7,230 nucleotides of DNA from Candidatus Nanopelagicaceae bacterium (GCA_947478965.1 CANJXW010000025.1:1-7230); one strand, 5' to 3'; positions 1 to 6,783 are shown, counted from the first letter of the stretch. Notes: generated by a model from the sequence alone, not told the origin. Translations and numbers: made by a program.

Positions 1-2982
1 ACCAGATCGTTGAGCAAGGAGATCAGAAGATCGCACTGCACCAATTGCATTGAGGAAGGGGGCATAGAACTCGAGCATGTGGTGGGTGATATCCATACCT
101 AAGCGTTCGACTTCGTTACGGACCTTCTCTCCCGCTTTCATATCTGGTAGACCACTTGAGATCAGAGCAGGCGGAGTAAATCCAAATACCATCTGAGACC
201 CGCCAACGTGAGCAACAGGTGATCTTCCAAGATCAGCCAAGTGCAGTAAAAGATCGCGATGATTGATCTTTCCTTTATCTATCTCGTGCACTCGATCAAA
301 TGCACCCGTGAGAATAAGAGATTCAGTCACAGGAGTTGATGCTCCTGATCGATGGATAAAGTCAGAGAGATCAAGGTATGGGCGACCCGCAGTAATAGAT
401 GCGATCTCTTTCTCGCTAATGCCGCCCACCGTTGAGAGGGCGATACGGATTGAACGGTTATCTCCATCTTTCTCAACTATGTAACGACCTTCTGAATAAT
501 TAATATCAAGGGGCGCAAGCCCAATACCCATCTGTCGCGCTTCATCCAAGATAAGGCGTTTGGGATACATGCCAGGGTCATAAGTAAGGATGCCTGCGAT
601 AAAGGCTGCTGGGTAGTGGGTTTTAAGCCATGCGGATTGATAGGTCGCAAGAGCAAAGGCTGCGGCATGTGCTTTACAGAAACCAAAAGATGCAAAGGCG
701 CGCAGGACATCCCAGATCTGATGGATAACGGGAAGCTCATATCCGCGTGCAGTTGCGGCAGGGAAGAACCAATCACAAATCTCTTGTTGCCCTGCCTTAT
801 CGCCAAGGCCGCGACGTTTCTCATCTGCAGCAGCAAGTGAGATACCTGTCATGACAGAGATGATCGAGATAACTTGTTCGTGGAAGACAACAACGCCTTC
901 GGTCTCAGACAAGATGGGATAGAGATCAGGGTGAATGATCTGTGCAGGGTTCCATCCATGTCGTGCGTTGAGAAATGGACGGATCATGTCGCTCTTGACT
1001 GGCCCTGGTCTAAAGAGAGAGATATCGATAATCAGATCGCTAAATGTTTTTGGCTCAAGCTTTCCAACGAGTTCGCGCTGTCCAGGGCTTTCAATCTGGA
1101 AGATCCCAAGAGTGCGCGTTGATTGGATAAGTTGATATGTCTTCTCATCATCGAGGGCAAGGAGATCCATATCGATATCAATATCTTCAGTCCGCTTAAT
1201 CTCTTGGATCGTGTATGAAATCGTTGATTGCATCCGCACGCCCAAGATATCGAGTTTGAGTAGACCGATATCTTCAACGTCATCCTTATCGAACTCGACC
1301 ATTGGATATCCACCTGCATTTATCTGAAGCGGTGCGCGATCGAGAAAAGCGCCATCTGAGAGAACAACTGCACATGGATGCATCGCAAGATGACGAGGCA
1401 GGCCATCAAGGCGCTGAGCAAGTGAGATCACCATCTTTGTCAGTGGAGATGAAAGATTAAGTGAGCGAAGTTCGGGAAGTGATGCAAGAGTCGCTTCGAT
1501 ATTGCGCGCGCGTACATGGGGCATTGACTTTGCAATCAGATCAATCTCCATCGCAGGAAGCCCAAGAGCTGCGCCTGTATCGCGGATGGCATGGCGTGCG
1601 CGATATGTATCGACCATCGCAACTGTTGCACAGCGAGATACAGCACCTGGTTGATCCCATTGCGTGCTGCCATAACGTTTAAAGACGAGGTCATAGATTT
1701 CAAGCCGCCTTGCAGATTCAACATCGATATCGATATCGGGAAGCGCGCGACGAAGGGGCGAACAGAAACGTTCCATGAGAAGACCATGCTGCATCGGGTC
1801 GACGCCTGAGATTCCAAGGAGATGGCAGATAAGTGATCCTGCGCCGCTGCCACGAGCTGCAACGCGAATATCGCGTTCGCGAGCCATATCGGTGATATCT
1901 GCAACGGTAAGAAAATATGACTCGTATCCAAGAGTTGCAACAGTTGCTAGCTCGTCATCTAAACGTGCGCGCGCCTTTGTAATTGTCTTTGCATCGTTAT
2001 AGCGCCAGTTGATTCCTGCTTCGCTGCGAGTGCGCAAGAGGGTACGCATTGACTGTGCAGAATCTGCACCGACGATATGCGCTTCGGGAAGATGGATTCC
2101 ACCAAGTCCAATATCTCTTTGGGGAGATAGCAGTGCGCGTTCTGCCCATTCGCGCGTTGTCTTAAGAAGTGCTCGTGGTGTGCGTTCCCCTGCTGCGCGA
2201 GAAATTTCTGCAGCAAGGCCAACCATCTCTGTGCTGGATTTGAGAAATGCTTCTGCGTTACGTCGCTCGATATGGCGCAGATGGAGCGGAACCAACTGGC
2301 GAGCGCAATCTAAGATATCTGCAACAGGTCCATCTTCTCGGTTAAGCATTCGGACTGCATTGGTAATAACTGCGTCAATGTCGTTATCGCGCGCAAAGAT
2401 CAGCGAGCGCGCTGCATGGGAAGTTGATCGAGGGCCCTTGCCTGCAACGAGGTGCGAAACACATTCAATGGCGTGATCTGCAAAAAAGTCTCGGGTCTTA
2501 TTGAAAATTTCTAGGGCGAGATCATCTCGGTGATGAGCGATCGCCTCGCTCAAGGGTGATTCGGGTCCATGAAGCAGATGAAGGTTAGAGCTGTATTGGC
2601 TAAAGCGTTGGAGAAAATCAAGAGTTAATACCGGCGTGCGATCTGGTGAGTTCATATTCAGCCCAGTTAAAAGTCGTACAAGGCTGCGCCATCCCCCATC
2701 ACCGTGAGCAAGAATCGTTACGCGTGGATAGTTCTTCTTAGCAATATCTTTTGATAGATCGCTCTGCAATACATTAATAGCAAGGTTGACTCCGATAATC
2801 GGTGCAATGCCGTAATCAAGAGATGCTTGCGCAAATCGAATAGCACCGGCTAGTCCATCACGATCTGTCAGGGCGAGCGCAGGCATCTCAAACTCTGCCG
2901 CCCGAGCTACAAGATCTCGCGGTTGCGTTGTTCCGTACTTAAGTGAATATCCACTCGATGTACGTAGATGGATAAAGCTCAT
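1..2982 (-). CDS. dnaE2: Error-prone DNA polymerase III alpha subunit, DnaE2/ImuC type (3' end beyond window)
   Basis: Replicative-family (C-family) polymerase that performs translesion synthesis after DNA damage. The frame stays open for 994 codons from ATG 2982 to the left edge, with no stop. An N-terminal PHP domain begins FIHLRTSSGYSLKYG and continues to LALTDRDGL (residues 36-44). The catalytic core has PDIDID (415-420; D416 and D418 are the predicted metal ligands), LLKLDILG with the third catalytic Asp at 578, GIFQIES (626-632), RPGP, and FGFCKAHAAAFA (from 766). A helix-hairpin-helix-like stretch (VGGIS... to GAFD) follows. The last visible residues (DLLAQRSG) precede the expected OB-fold, so about 100-150 residues are probably missing, judged against family members of about 1,050-1,150 aa. 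The wording around PDIDIDVES and FCKAHAAAFA is that of DnaE2/ImuC, not of replicative DnaE1. The gene starts 16 nt after the DUF6504 stop, so the two are probably co-transcribed from the LexA-controlled promoter. The PHP metal motif looks degenerate (H5-x-R7, TDR41). Confidence 0.93.
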   Translation of the reverse strand, partial: MSFIHLRTSSGYSLKYGTTQPRDLVARAAEFEMPALALTDRDGLAGAIRFAQASLDYGIAPIIGVNLAINVLQSDLSKDIAKKNYPRVTILAHGDGGWRSLVRLLTGLNMNSPDRTPVLTLDFLQRFSQYSSNLHLLHGPESPLSEAIAHHRDDLALEIFNKTRDFFADHAIECVSHLVAGKGPRSTSHAARSLIFARDNDIDAVITNAVRMLNREDGPVADILDCARQLVPLHLRHIERRNAEAFLKSSTEMVGLAAEISRAAGERTPRALLKTTREWAERALLSPQRDIGLGGIHLPEAHIVGADSAQSMRTLLRTRSEAGINWRYNDAKTITKARARLDDELATVATLGYESYFLTVADITDMARERDIRVAARGSGAGSLICHLLGISGVDPMQHGLLMERFCSPLRRALPDIDIDVESARRLEIYDLVFKRYGSTQWDQPGAVSRCATVAMVDTYRARHAIRDTGAALGLPAMEIDLIAKSMPHVRARNIEATLASLPELRSLNLSSPLTKMVISLAQRLDGLPRHLAMHPCAVVLSDGAFLDRAPLQINAGGYPMVEFDKDDVEDIGLLKLDILGVRMQSTISYTIQEIKRTEDIDIDMDLLALDDEKTYQLIQSTRTLGIFQIESPGQRELVGKLEPKTFSDLIIDISLFRPGPVKSDMIRPFLNARHGWNPAQIIHPDLYPILSETEGVVVFHEQVISIISVMTGISLAAADEKRRGLGDKAGQQEICDWFFPAATARGYELPVIHQIWDVLRAFASFGFCKAHAAAFALATYQSAWLKTHYPAAFIAGILTYDPGMYPKRLILDEARQMGIGLAPLDINYSEGRYIVEKDGDNRSIRIALSTVGGISEKEIASITAGRPYLDLSDFIHRSGASTPVTESLILTGAFDRVHEIDKGKINHRDLLLHLADLGRSPVAHVGGSQMVFGFTPPALISSGLPDMKAGEKVRNEVERLGMDITHHMLEFYAPFLNAIGAVRSSDLLAQRSG

Positions 2983-2998
2983 ATCGCGCCTGTCATCT

Positions 2999-3280
2999 CT
3001 ATACCGATCTCACAATCCACTGTCCTGTGATCTCATCGCGTTCGAGTTCAAAGGTTGTCAGCGCACCCAAGGGCGCTGCTTCTACCGTCCAGAGCGCGCG
3101 TGAGCCATCATCAGGGCGATAGATGCCATCGCTGACTCGGTTCCACCAACCACCGGCTTCACACCAACGCGAAAGAACTGTGTGGATACGAAAACGCTTG
3201 CCGCGAAAGGTGAACTCGATAGGCGTTGCACTGCCATCGGCGAGGACTTCCTGGCTTGCGATAACTTCTGGGACTGACAT
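2999..3280 (-). CDS. DUF6504 family protein, SOS-operon partner of dnaE2
   Basis: A 93-aa soluble protein with no signal peptide or membrane segment. It resembles the DUF6504 family, small proteins of unknown function encoded next to imuB and dnaE2 in Actinobacteria. The diagnostic pattern is visible: a hydrophobic strand plus FRG (residues 23-27, EFTFRG), an RF-x-I-x-x-VLSRW segment (29-39), GGWW at 43-46, and a C-terminal strand set ending in TFELERDE...GQWIV. A good ribosome binding site (AGAGGTG, 5-6 nt before ATG 3280) fixes the start. It is the first gene after the LexA box and lies 16 nt upstream of dnaE2. A role as an accessory of the mutagenic polymerase is inferred from this linkage alone. 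Family assignment is from memory of the motif layout, without a profile search. Confidence 0.8.
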   Translation of the reverse strand: MSVPEVIASQEVLADGSATPIEFTFRGKRFRIHTVLSRWCEAGGWWNRVSDGIYRPDDGSRALWTVEAAPLGALTTFELERDEITGQWIVRSV

Positions 3281-3328
3281 GGGTGCACCTCTTTCAATTT
3301 TTCTGCCATTTTCTGTGGATACTTTCCA

Positions 3329-3346
3329 TTCGAACAGGTGTTCGAA
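3329..3346. promoter_or_regulatory. LexA (SOS) box upstream of DUF6504-dnaE2
   Basis: The sequence TTCGAACAGGTGTTCGAA is an inverted repeat with two perfect 8-bp arms around a GG centre. Its 14-nt core (3331-3344) fits the Gram-positive/actinobacterial LexA consensus CGAACRNRYGTTYG at every position. It ends 48 nt before the DUF6504 start codon on the minus strand, a normal distance for blocking a promoter. A loose -10 candidate (TATCCA on the minus strand, near 3317-3322) lies just downstream. LexA repression, relieved by RecA after DNA damage, is the expected control of the two leftward genes. The rightward doxX gene starts about 180 nt away behind its own operator, so the box probably does not serve it. 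Confidence 0.9.
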
Positions 3347-3437
3347 AAGTAACCCAGAGCGCTGACATAGGCAAGGTGGGGCGGTATGTGGCCCCTCTGA
3401 GCGTGCCAGGGAGAGAAATAAGCGTGGCGCGAAGGCT

Positions 3438-3461
3438 AGATAGTTGAAACTTCAACTATCT
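3438..3461. promoter_or_regulatory. MarR-type palindromic operator upstream of doxX
   Basis: An inverted repeat with two perfect 11-bp arms around an AC centre; the core is TAGTTGAA-AC-TTCAACTA (3441-3458). The same core with a different centre (TT) occurs at 6035-6058 in front of the azoreductase gene, so this is a recurrent operator and not a chance palindrome. GTTGA-N4-TCAAC matches the half-site layout I recall for the hydrogen-peroxide-sensing MarR-family regulator RosR of Corynebacterium (TTGTTGAYRYRTCAACWA). It overlaps the predicted -35 element of the doxX promoter, which suggests repression. The cognate regulator is not in this window. Confidence 0.8.
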
Positions 3462-3472
3462 TCTCCTACTCT
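3444..3472 (+). promoter_or_regulatory. Candidate doxX promoter
   Basis: TTGAAA (3444-3449) as -35, a 17-bp spacer, and TACTCT (3467-3472) as a -10 of the relaxed TAnnnT actinobacterial type. The -35 lies inside the left arm of the palindromic operator, so a bound repressor would exclude RNA polymerase. Transcription would start near 3479, giving a leader of about 46 nt that carries the AAGGAG ribosome binding site at 3515-3520. The -10 is weak, so the exact position is uncertain. Confidence 0.4.
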
Positions 3473-3524
3473 GAAGCCTGTACGTACCACCCCACCAGAG
3501 GTATCGCCCTATATAAGGAGAAAT

Positions 3525-3950
3525 ATGAACGCAGTACTCGTCATCGCCCGCTTGCTCTTTGCAGCGCTCTTCATCTCAGCAGGAATCTCGCACTTCGCAA
3601 AGCTCGAAACAATGACTGGCTATGCCAAGTACAAGAAGCTTCCTCTTGCAAAGCTCAACGTCATGCTCAGCGGTCTCTTCTTCCTAGCCGGTGGCATCTA
3701 CATCGCTCTTGGTTTCTGGGTAGACCTTGGCGCGCTCTTGATCGCCGTAACTTTGATCGGCGCCGCAGTCATCTTCCATCAATTCTGGAAAGAGACCGAT
3801 GCCAACACAAAGATGCAAGAAATGATGGCATTTAATAAAGACCTCGCCCTTGCAGGCGCTGCTCTTATTATCTTTGCGCTGATCTTTAGCGGTGCAATCA
3901 GTGGAGATGAATTTGGTCCACACCTTGGAAATATCTCACTCTTTAAGTAA
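3525..3950 (+). CDS. DoxX family membrane protein
   Basis: A 141-aa inner-membrane protein with about four transmembrane segments (near residues 3-23, 45-64, 67-85 and 106-125). It shows the DoxX-family pattern: an N-terminal R-LLFAALFISAGISHF helix, then GFWVDLG before helix 3, FWKETD (87-92), and FNKDLALAGAAL (103-114) leading into the last helix. The start at 3525 is chosen because AAGGAG lies four nt upstream; an in-frame ATG at 3444 falls inside the operator palindrome and is discarded. DoxX proteins are linked to redox, thiol and quinone homeostasis: catD and mhqP of Bacillus belong to the family, and mycobacterial DoxX works with SodA and SseA. The exact reaction here is unknown. The gene is a single unit between its own operator and a strong terminator. 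Lysine codons are mostly AAG and codon use looks biased, as in well-expressed genes. Confidence 0.88.
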   Translation: MNAVLVIARLLFAALFISAGISHFAKLETMTGYAKYKKLPLAKLNVMLSGLFFLAGGIYIALGFWVDLGALLIAVTLIGAAVIFHQFWKETDANTKMQEMMAFNKDLALAGAALIIFALIFSGAISGDEFGPHLGNISLFK

Positions 3951-3973
3951 AACGATGTAAGAAATATTTATTG

Positions 3974-4007
3974 AAAATGGCCTCCAGATAACTGGGGGCC
4001 ATTTTTT
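3974..4007 (+). terminator. Intrinsic terminator after doxX
   Basis: A 14-bp stem (3974-3987 with 3992-4005, one T-G wobble) closes an ATAA loop and runs into a T6 tract (4002-4007). It begins 23 nt after the doxX stop codon and should separate doxX transcription from the downstream TauE/SafE gene, apart from any read-through. Confidence 0.9.
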
Positions 4008-4028
4008 AATTAAGTGAGACGATAAGCC

Positions 4029-4772
4029 ATGGAAACTCTCGCCGCCCTGATTGCAGGGGGATGTATCGGCGCAGTCCTTGGATTTGTCGGAGCAGGTGGC
4101 GCAATGCTCACCGTTCCAATCTTGATCTACCTCTTTGACTTCTCCCCCGTTGAAGCAACAACTGCAGCCCTTGCCGTTGTCTGTCTTGCGGCGCTATCAG
4201 GCGTCATACCTAAAGCGATGAATAAAGAGATTCTTTATAAGGAGGCGCTCACCATTTGGGCGCTTGGACTTGTCACCAATGTTGGCGCCTCTGCCCTTTC
4301 ACATAAGCTCCCCGATCGCGCAATAACAACTGGCCTTGCACTTGTCCTCATTGGTGCCGCTACATCAATGCTTGCTAAACCCGTTGAACGAACACATCAG
4401 CGAATGTCGCTACCTATCCTCATTAGCCTCTCACTGTTCATTGGCCTTATTACCGGCTTCTTTGGCATCGGTGGCGGTTTTATTGTGATCCCTATTCTTA
4501 TCCTTGGTTTTGGAACTCCCCTGGCAACAGCTGCAGGTACATCGCTGCTCATTATTTCGATTAACTCTGCGACTGCTTTCATTGGCCATTACACAATCTG
4601 GGACGAAATCAGTTGGCACGTACCGATTGTCATGGCGATCTCTGCAGTTGCTGTTGCGGGCCTTGGTTCACGAATTCACACTCGACTAAATCCAATAACT
4701 CTTAAACGATCTTTTGCTGTGCTGCTCTATCTGATTGCGCTCTTTACTATCGCGCAGACGTGGATCTTTTAA
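4029..4772 (+). CDS. Sulfite exporter TauE/SafE (DUF81) family permease
   Basis: A 247-aa integral membrane protein of normal length for the TauE/SafE family, which moves sulfur-containing or other organic anions across the inner membrane. The two halves each carry the family's glycine motif in the first helix of the repeat: LGFVGAGGAMLTVP (residues 17-30) and TGFFGIGGGFIVIP (142-155). The second is followed by LATAAGTSLLIISINS, also typical. About seven to eight hydrophobic segments are visible. The start ATG 4029 gives the complete first repeat, but only a weak, distant purine stretch lies before it, and translation could depend on a short leader. The doxX terminator separates it from the upstream gene, so it may have its own promoter. 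Its stop overlaps the stop of the convergent MFS gene by four bases. The substrate cannot be read from the sequence; a link to sulfur or thiol metabolism is only suggested by the DoxX neighbour. Confidence 0.88.
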   Translation: METLAALIAGGCIGAVLGFVGAGGAMLTVPILIYLFDFSPVEATTAALAVVCLAALSGVIPKAMNKEILYKEALTIWALGLVTNVGASALSHKLPDRAITTGLALVLIGAATSMLAKPVERTHQRMSLPILISLSLFIGLITGFFGIGGGFIVIPILILGFGTPLATAAGTSLLIISINSATAFIGHYTIWDEISWHVPIVMAISAVAVAGLGSRIHTRLNPITLKRSFAVLLYLIALFTIAQTWIF

Positions 4773-5980
4773 CTCTTCTTCTGGGCAATTGCTCGAGAAA
4801 GAAAACCGGTAAGCGCCAACATTCCAAGTGGATATGCCATGGCAAAGGGAAGGCTTGTCAGCTCTGCAAGAAGTCCGATAACACTTGGCCCAAAGAAGAA
4901 GCCAGCCATACCGATCACGCCAACACGAGACATGGCAACAGCAGGTGACATTCCGGGAACAGATGTTGCAGCAAGTATCAGCGCCGGAAACATTGGACCA
5001 ATTCCAAAGCCAGCCACGGCATACCCAATATTGACCACAATGAGAGCAATAAGTGGATGCGCATCAACGATGAGCACTGCAGCCACCATCGCACTTGCCC
5101 AGCCAAGGGCGCCGATATATCCGCCCCATTGAACAGTGCGCCTAGGGCCAAAGCGATCGAGCGTTTTATCTCCCAAGAAGCGGGCGGTAATCATTGCAAG
5201 TGAGAATGATGCAAAGGCAGATGCGTTAACACCTTTCCCAAAACCTAAATTATCACGCAGAAGAATTGCGCCCCAATCACTTGCCGCACCTTCTGCGATC
5301 ATCGATCCCATCATCGCAATGCCAAGCCACCACAAAACGGTTACTCGTGGGCCAAAGAGTTCAATCTTTGCCTCATGTTCTTCTTCACCGCTGTGTCCGT
5401 CGAGTTCATCAGATAGAAGCGAACGAGCAGAAGGAATAAAGAAGATAAAGCAGATCGCGGCAATAACGAGAAGGTTTGTCCGTGGATCTACATGGCGTGC
5501 AATAGCGCCACCAATAATCGTTGTAAGAAAAGCGCCAACGCTCCACATCGCGTGGAAGGTCGACATCCATCTACGTGCAAGAATTTTCTCGATAACAACG
5601 CCCTGAAAATTCAACGTCATATCTAGGGATGTATATCCAATTCCCATAACTAAGAGAGCAAGGAATAACTCAATTCCTGTCCTAGCTAGAGCCATCCCTG
5701 CAAGGCCTGTTGGCATAATAAAGATTGCAATACGCGCAACTCGTCGTGAACCATAGGTATGGATAAGGCGACCAGCAAGTTGTGCGCCCGCAATCGAACC
5801 AAAGGTGCTACCAAGCAAGATAAATCCAAATTGCGCATTAGATAGCCCAATTGCATCTTTAATCTCAGGGATTCGCGGTACCCAACCCATCGAGACGAGA
5901 CCCATTAATAAGAAGCATGCAAGAACTGCATTTCGGGCGATAACTCCAGATTGATGCACAGTCTTTGCAGATGCGTTCAT
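4769..5980 (-). CDS. MFS transporter, YbjJ-like
   Basis: A 403-aa major facilitator superfamily permease, probably with 12 membrane helices. Helix 1 ends in GWVPRIPEIK (32-41). The motif A loop AGRLIHTYGSRR (69-80) is repeated in the second half as GDKTLDRFGPRR (270-281). A charged central loop (about 190-206, DELDGHSGEEEHEAK) separates the halves. AEGAASDW (229-236) in helix 7 is typical of the subfamily containing E. coli YbjJ. The start is ATG 5980. The frame extends upstream to a TTG at 6052, but that TTG lies inside the palindromic operator and the extra 24 residues do not look like membrane protein. No clear Shine-Dalgarno precedes 5980, so the start is less certain than the gene. It diverges from the azoreductase gene across the shared operator. 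Export of a toxic compound is plausible; the substrate is unknown. Confidence 0.87.
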   Translation of the reverse strand: MNASAKTVHQSGVIARNAVLACFLLMGLVSMGWVPRIPEIKDAIGLSNAQFGFILLGSTFGSIAGAQLAGRLIHTYGSRRVARIAIFIMPTGLAGMALARTGIELFLALLVMGIGYTSLDMTLNFQGVVIEKILARRWMSTFHAMWSVGAFLTTIIGGAIARHVDPRTNLLVIAAICFIFFIPSARSLLSDELDGHSGEEEHEAKIELFGPRVTVLWWLGIAMMGSMIAEGAASDWGAILLRDNLGFGKGVNASAFASFSLAMITARFLGDKTLDRFGPRRTVQWGGYIGALGWASAMVAAVLIVDAHPLIALIVVNIGYAVAGFGIGPMFPALILAATSVPGMSPAVAMSRVGVIGMAGFFFGPSVIGLLAELTSLPFAMAYPLGMLALTGFLSRAIAQKKS

Positions 5981-6030
5981 AGGAGAGAACGCTAACCGAT
6001 CTAGTGAGTCATAGGTCTCACATACTCGAT

Positions 6031-6059
6031 TTGCATTTAGTTGAATTTTCAACTAAATT
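6031..6059 (+). promoter_or_regulatory. Candidate azoR promoter spanning the operator
   Basis: TTGCAT (6031-6036) and TAAATT (6054-6059) are separated by exactly 17 bp, and the operator core fills the spacer. Binding of a repressor would directly block this promoter. Both hexamers are imperfect. An alternative is TTGAAT (6041-6046) with a weak -10 around 6064-6070, which corresponds to the placement proposed for doxX. Which of the two is used is open. Confidence 0.33.
6035..6058. promoter_or_regulatory. MarR-type palindromic operator between MFS gene and azoR
   Basis: An inverted repeat with two perfect 11-bp arms around a TT centre; the core TAGTTGAA-TT-TTCAACTA (6038-6055) is identical in both half-sites to the operator before doxX. 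It lies 54 nt upstream of the MFS start and 41 nt upstream of the azoR start, in the divergent intergenic region, so one regulator could control both genes. The half-sites and spacing resemble those of redox-sensing MarR-family repressors. Confidence 0.82.
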
Positions 6060-6099
6060 CGCTTCATACACAAATCCACGCTATTGAAAAGGAAAACAT

Positions 6100-6729
6100 A
6101 TGTCGCACGTGCTCCATATCGATGTAAGCCCAATGGGCGATCACTCAGTCTCACGCCAAGTTGCCAATGCCTACGTTGAAGCATTCACTGCATCTCACAA
6201 AGATGTCGCTGTCGTAACTCGTGACCTTGCAGCAGATCCAGTCCCTCACCTCGATGGCGAAACCATCATGGCTGGCTACATCCCAGCAGAGCAGCGCACA
6301 CCTTCACAGGTCGCAAAGTTCACATATCGCATGGAGCTTGTTGAAGAAGTAAAGAGCTCACAAGAGATCGTTATCTCAACACCAATGTGGAACTGGCAAG
6401 TACCTTCAGTTCTTAAGGCATGGATCGACCAGATCATTATTCCTGGCGTTCTCGATGCATCATCAGAGGCTGCAACTGTTAACGCACGCGTGACAGTCGT
6501 TGTTGCTCAAGGTGGTTCATACAAGGAAGGCGCACCACGCCACGGCTGGGATTACCTCACTGGCTACATGAAGCAGGTATTTGGCTCAATGGGCGTCAAG
6601 GATGTTGAAGTTATCCTCGCCGAGTTCACACTTGCAGGCGTTGCTCCAGGAATGGAAACATTTGTTGATAATAAGAAGGCGTCAATCGATGCTGCAATCG
6701 AAACAGCAAAGGCACGCGCTTCAAAGTAA
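6100..6729 (+). CDS. azoR: FMN-dependent NADH-azoreductase / NADH:quinone oxidoreductase
   Basis: A 209-aa cytosolic flavodoxin-like protein of the AzoR family, which uses FMN and NADH for two-electron reduction of quinones (and azo dyes), avoiding semiquinone radicals. The N-terminal strand and phosphate-binding loop run LHIDVSPMGDHSVSRQ, with S10, S16 and S18 matching the FMN-contacting serines of E. coli AzoR. The flavin loop is PMWNW (95-99), equivalent to PMYNF, followed by QVPSVLKAWIDQI. AQGG (136-139) is the second flavin loop, and GVKDVEVILAE matches the family's late strand. Length is normal. AAAAGGA six nt before ATG 6100 fixes the start. Codon choice is strongly biased (AAG for Lys, CGC/CGT for Arg), which suggests high expression. 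The gene stands alone between the MarR-type operator and a strong terminator, as expected for an inducible quinone or electrophile defence gene. Confidence 0.95.
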   Translation: MSHVLHIDVSPMGDHSVSRQVANAYVEAFTASHKDVAVVTRDLAADPVPHLDGETIMAGYIPAEQRTPSQVAKFTYRMELVEEVKSSQEIVISTPMWNWQVPSVLKAWIDQIIIPGVLDASSEAATVNARVTVVVAQGGSYKEGAPRHGWDYLTGYMKQVFGSMGVKDVEVILAEFTLAGVAPGMETFVDNKKASIDAAIETAKARASK

Positions 6730-6749
6730 GCACTTTTCATTGCATTAAC

Positions 6750-6783
6750 CAAAACCCCCGCATCGATTGATGTGGGGGTTTTG
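6750..6783 (+). terminator. Intrinsic terminator after azoR
   Basis: A 15-bp stem (6750-6764 with 6769-6783, one G-T wobble, five consecutive C-G pairs) around a GATT loop. The A4/T4 base of the stem leads into a T-rich tail (TTTTGCTTT). It starts 20 nt after the azoR stop and makes azoR a monocistronic unit. Confidence 0.9.

Noticed and set aside
2009..2476. 155-aa plus-strand ORF
   Set aside because: Antisense shadow of dnaE2: Arg/Ser/Ala-rich composition, no ribosome binding site, and overlapping the well-supported polymerase frame.
1..2982. Possible pseudogene or frameshifts in the polymerase region, which contains many short ORFs on both strands
   Set aside because: Reading the minus strand in the frame of ATG 2982 finds no stop codon through position 1, and conserved polymerase motifs appear in order throughout. 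The gene is intact and simply runs off the window.
3377..3394. GGGGC...GCCCC short hairpin in the divergent intergenic region
   Set aside because: Only a 5-bp stem with an 8-nt loop and no T tract. It is too weak to call a terminator or a structured RNA. The rest of 3347-3437 shows no gene-like ORF with a ribosome binding site.
3444..3524. Longer doxX start at ATG 3444
   Set aside because: It would begin inside the operator palindrome and add 27 residues without family character, whereas ATG 3525 has AAGGAG at the right distance.
5136..5606. 156-aa plus-strand ORF
   Set aside because: Antisense shadow of the MFS transporter, low-complexity Ser/Pro/Arg-rich, with no recognisable domain.
5981..6052. 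N-terminal extension of the MFS gene to the TTG at 6052
   Set aside because: The TTG lies inside the operator, and the extra 24 residues are polar and unlike the N-terminus of the family; ATG 5980 gives a normal MFS N-terminus.
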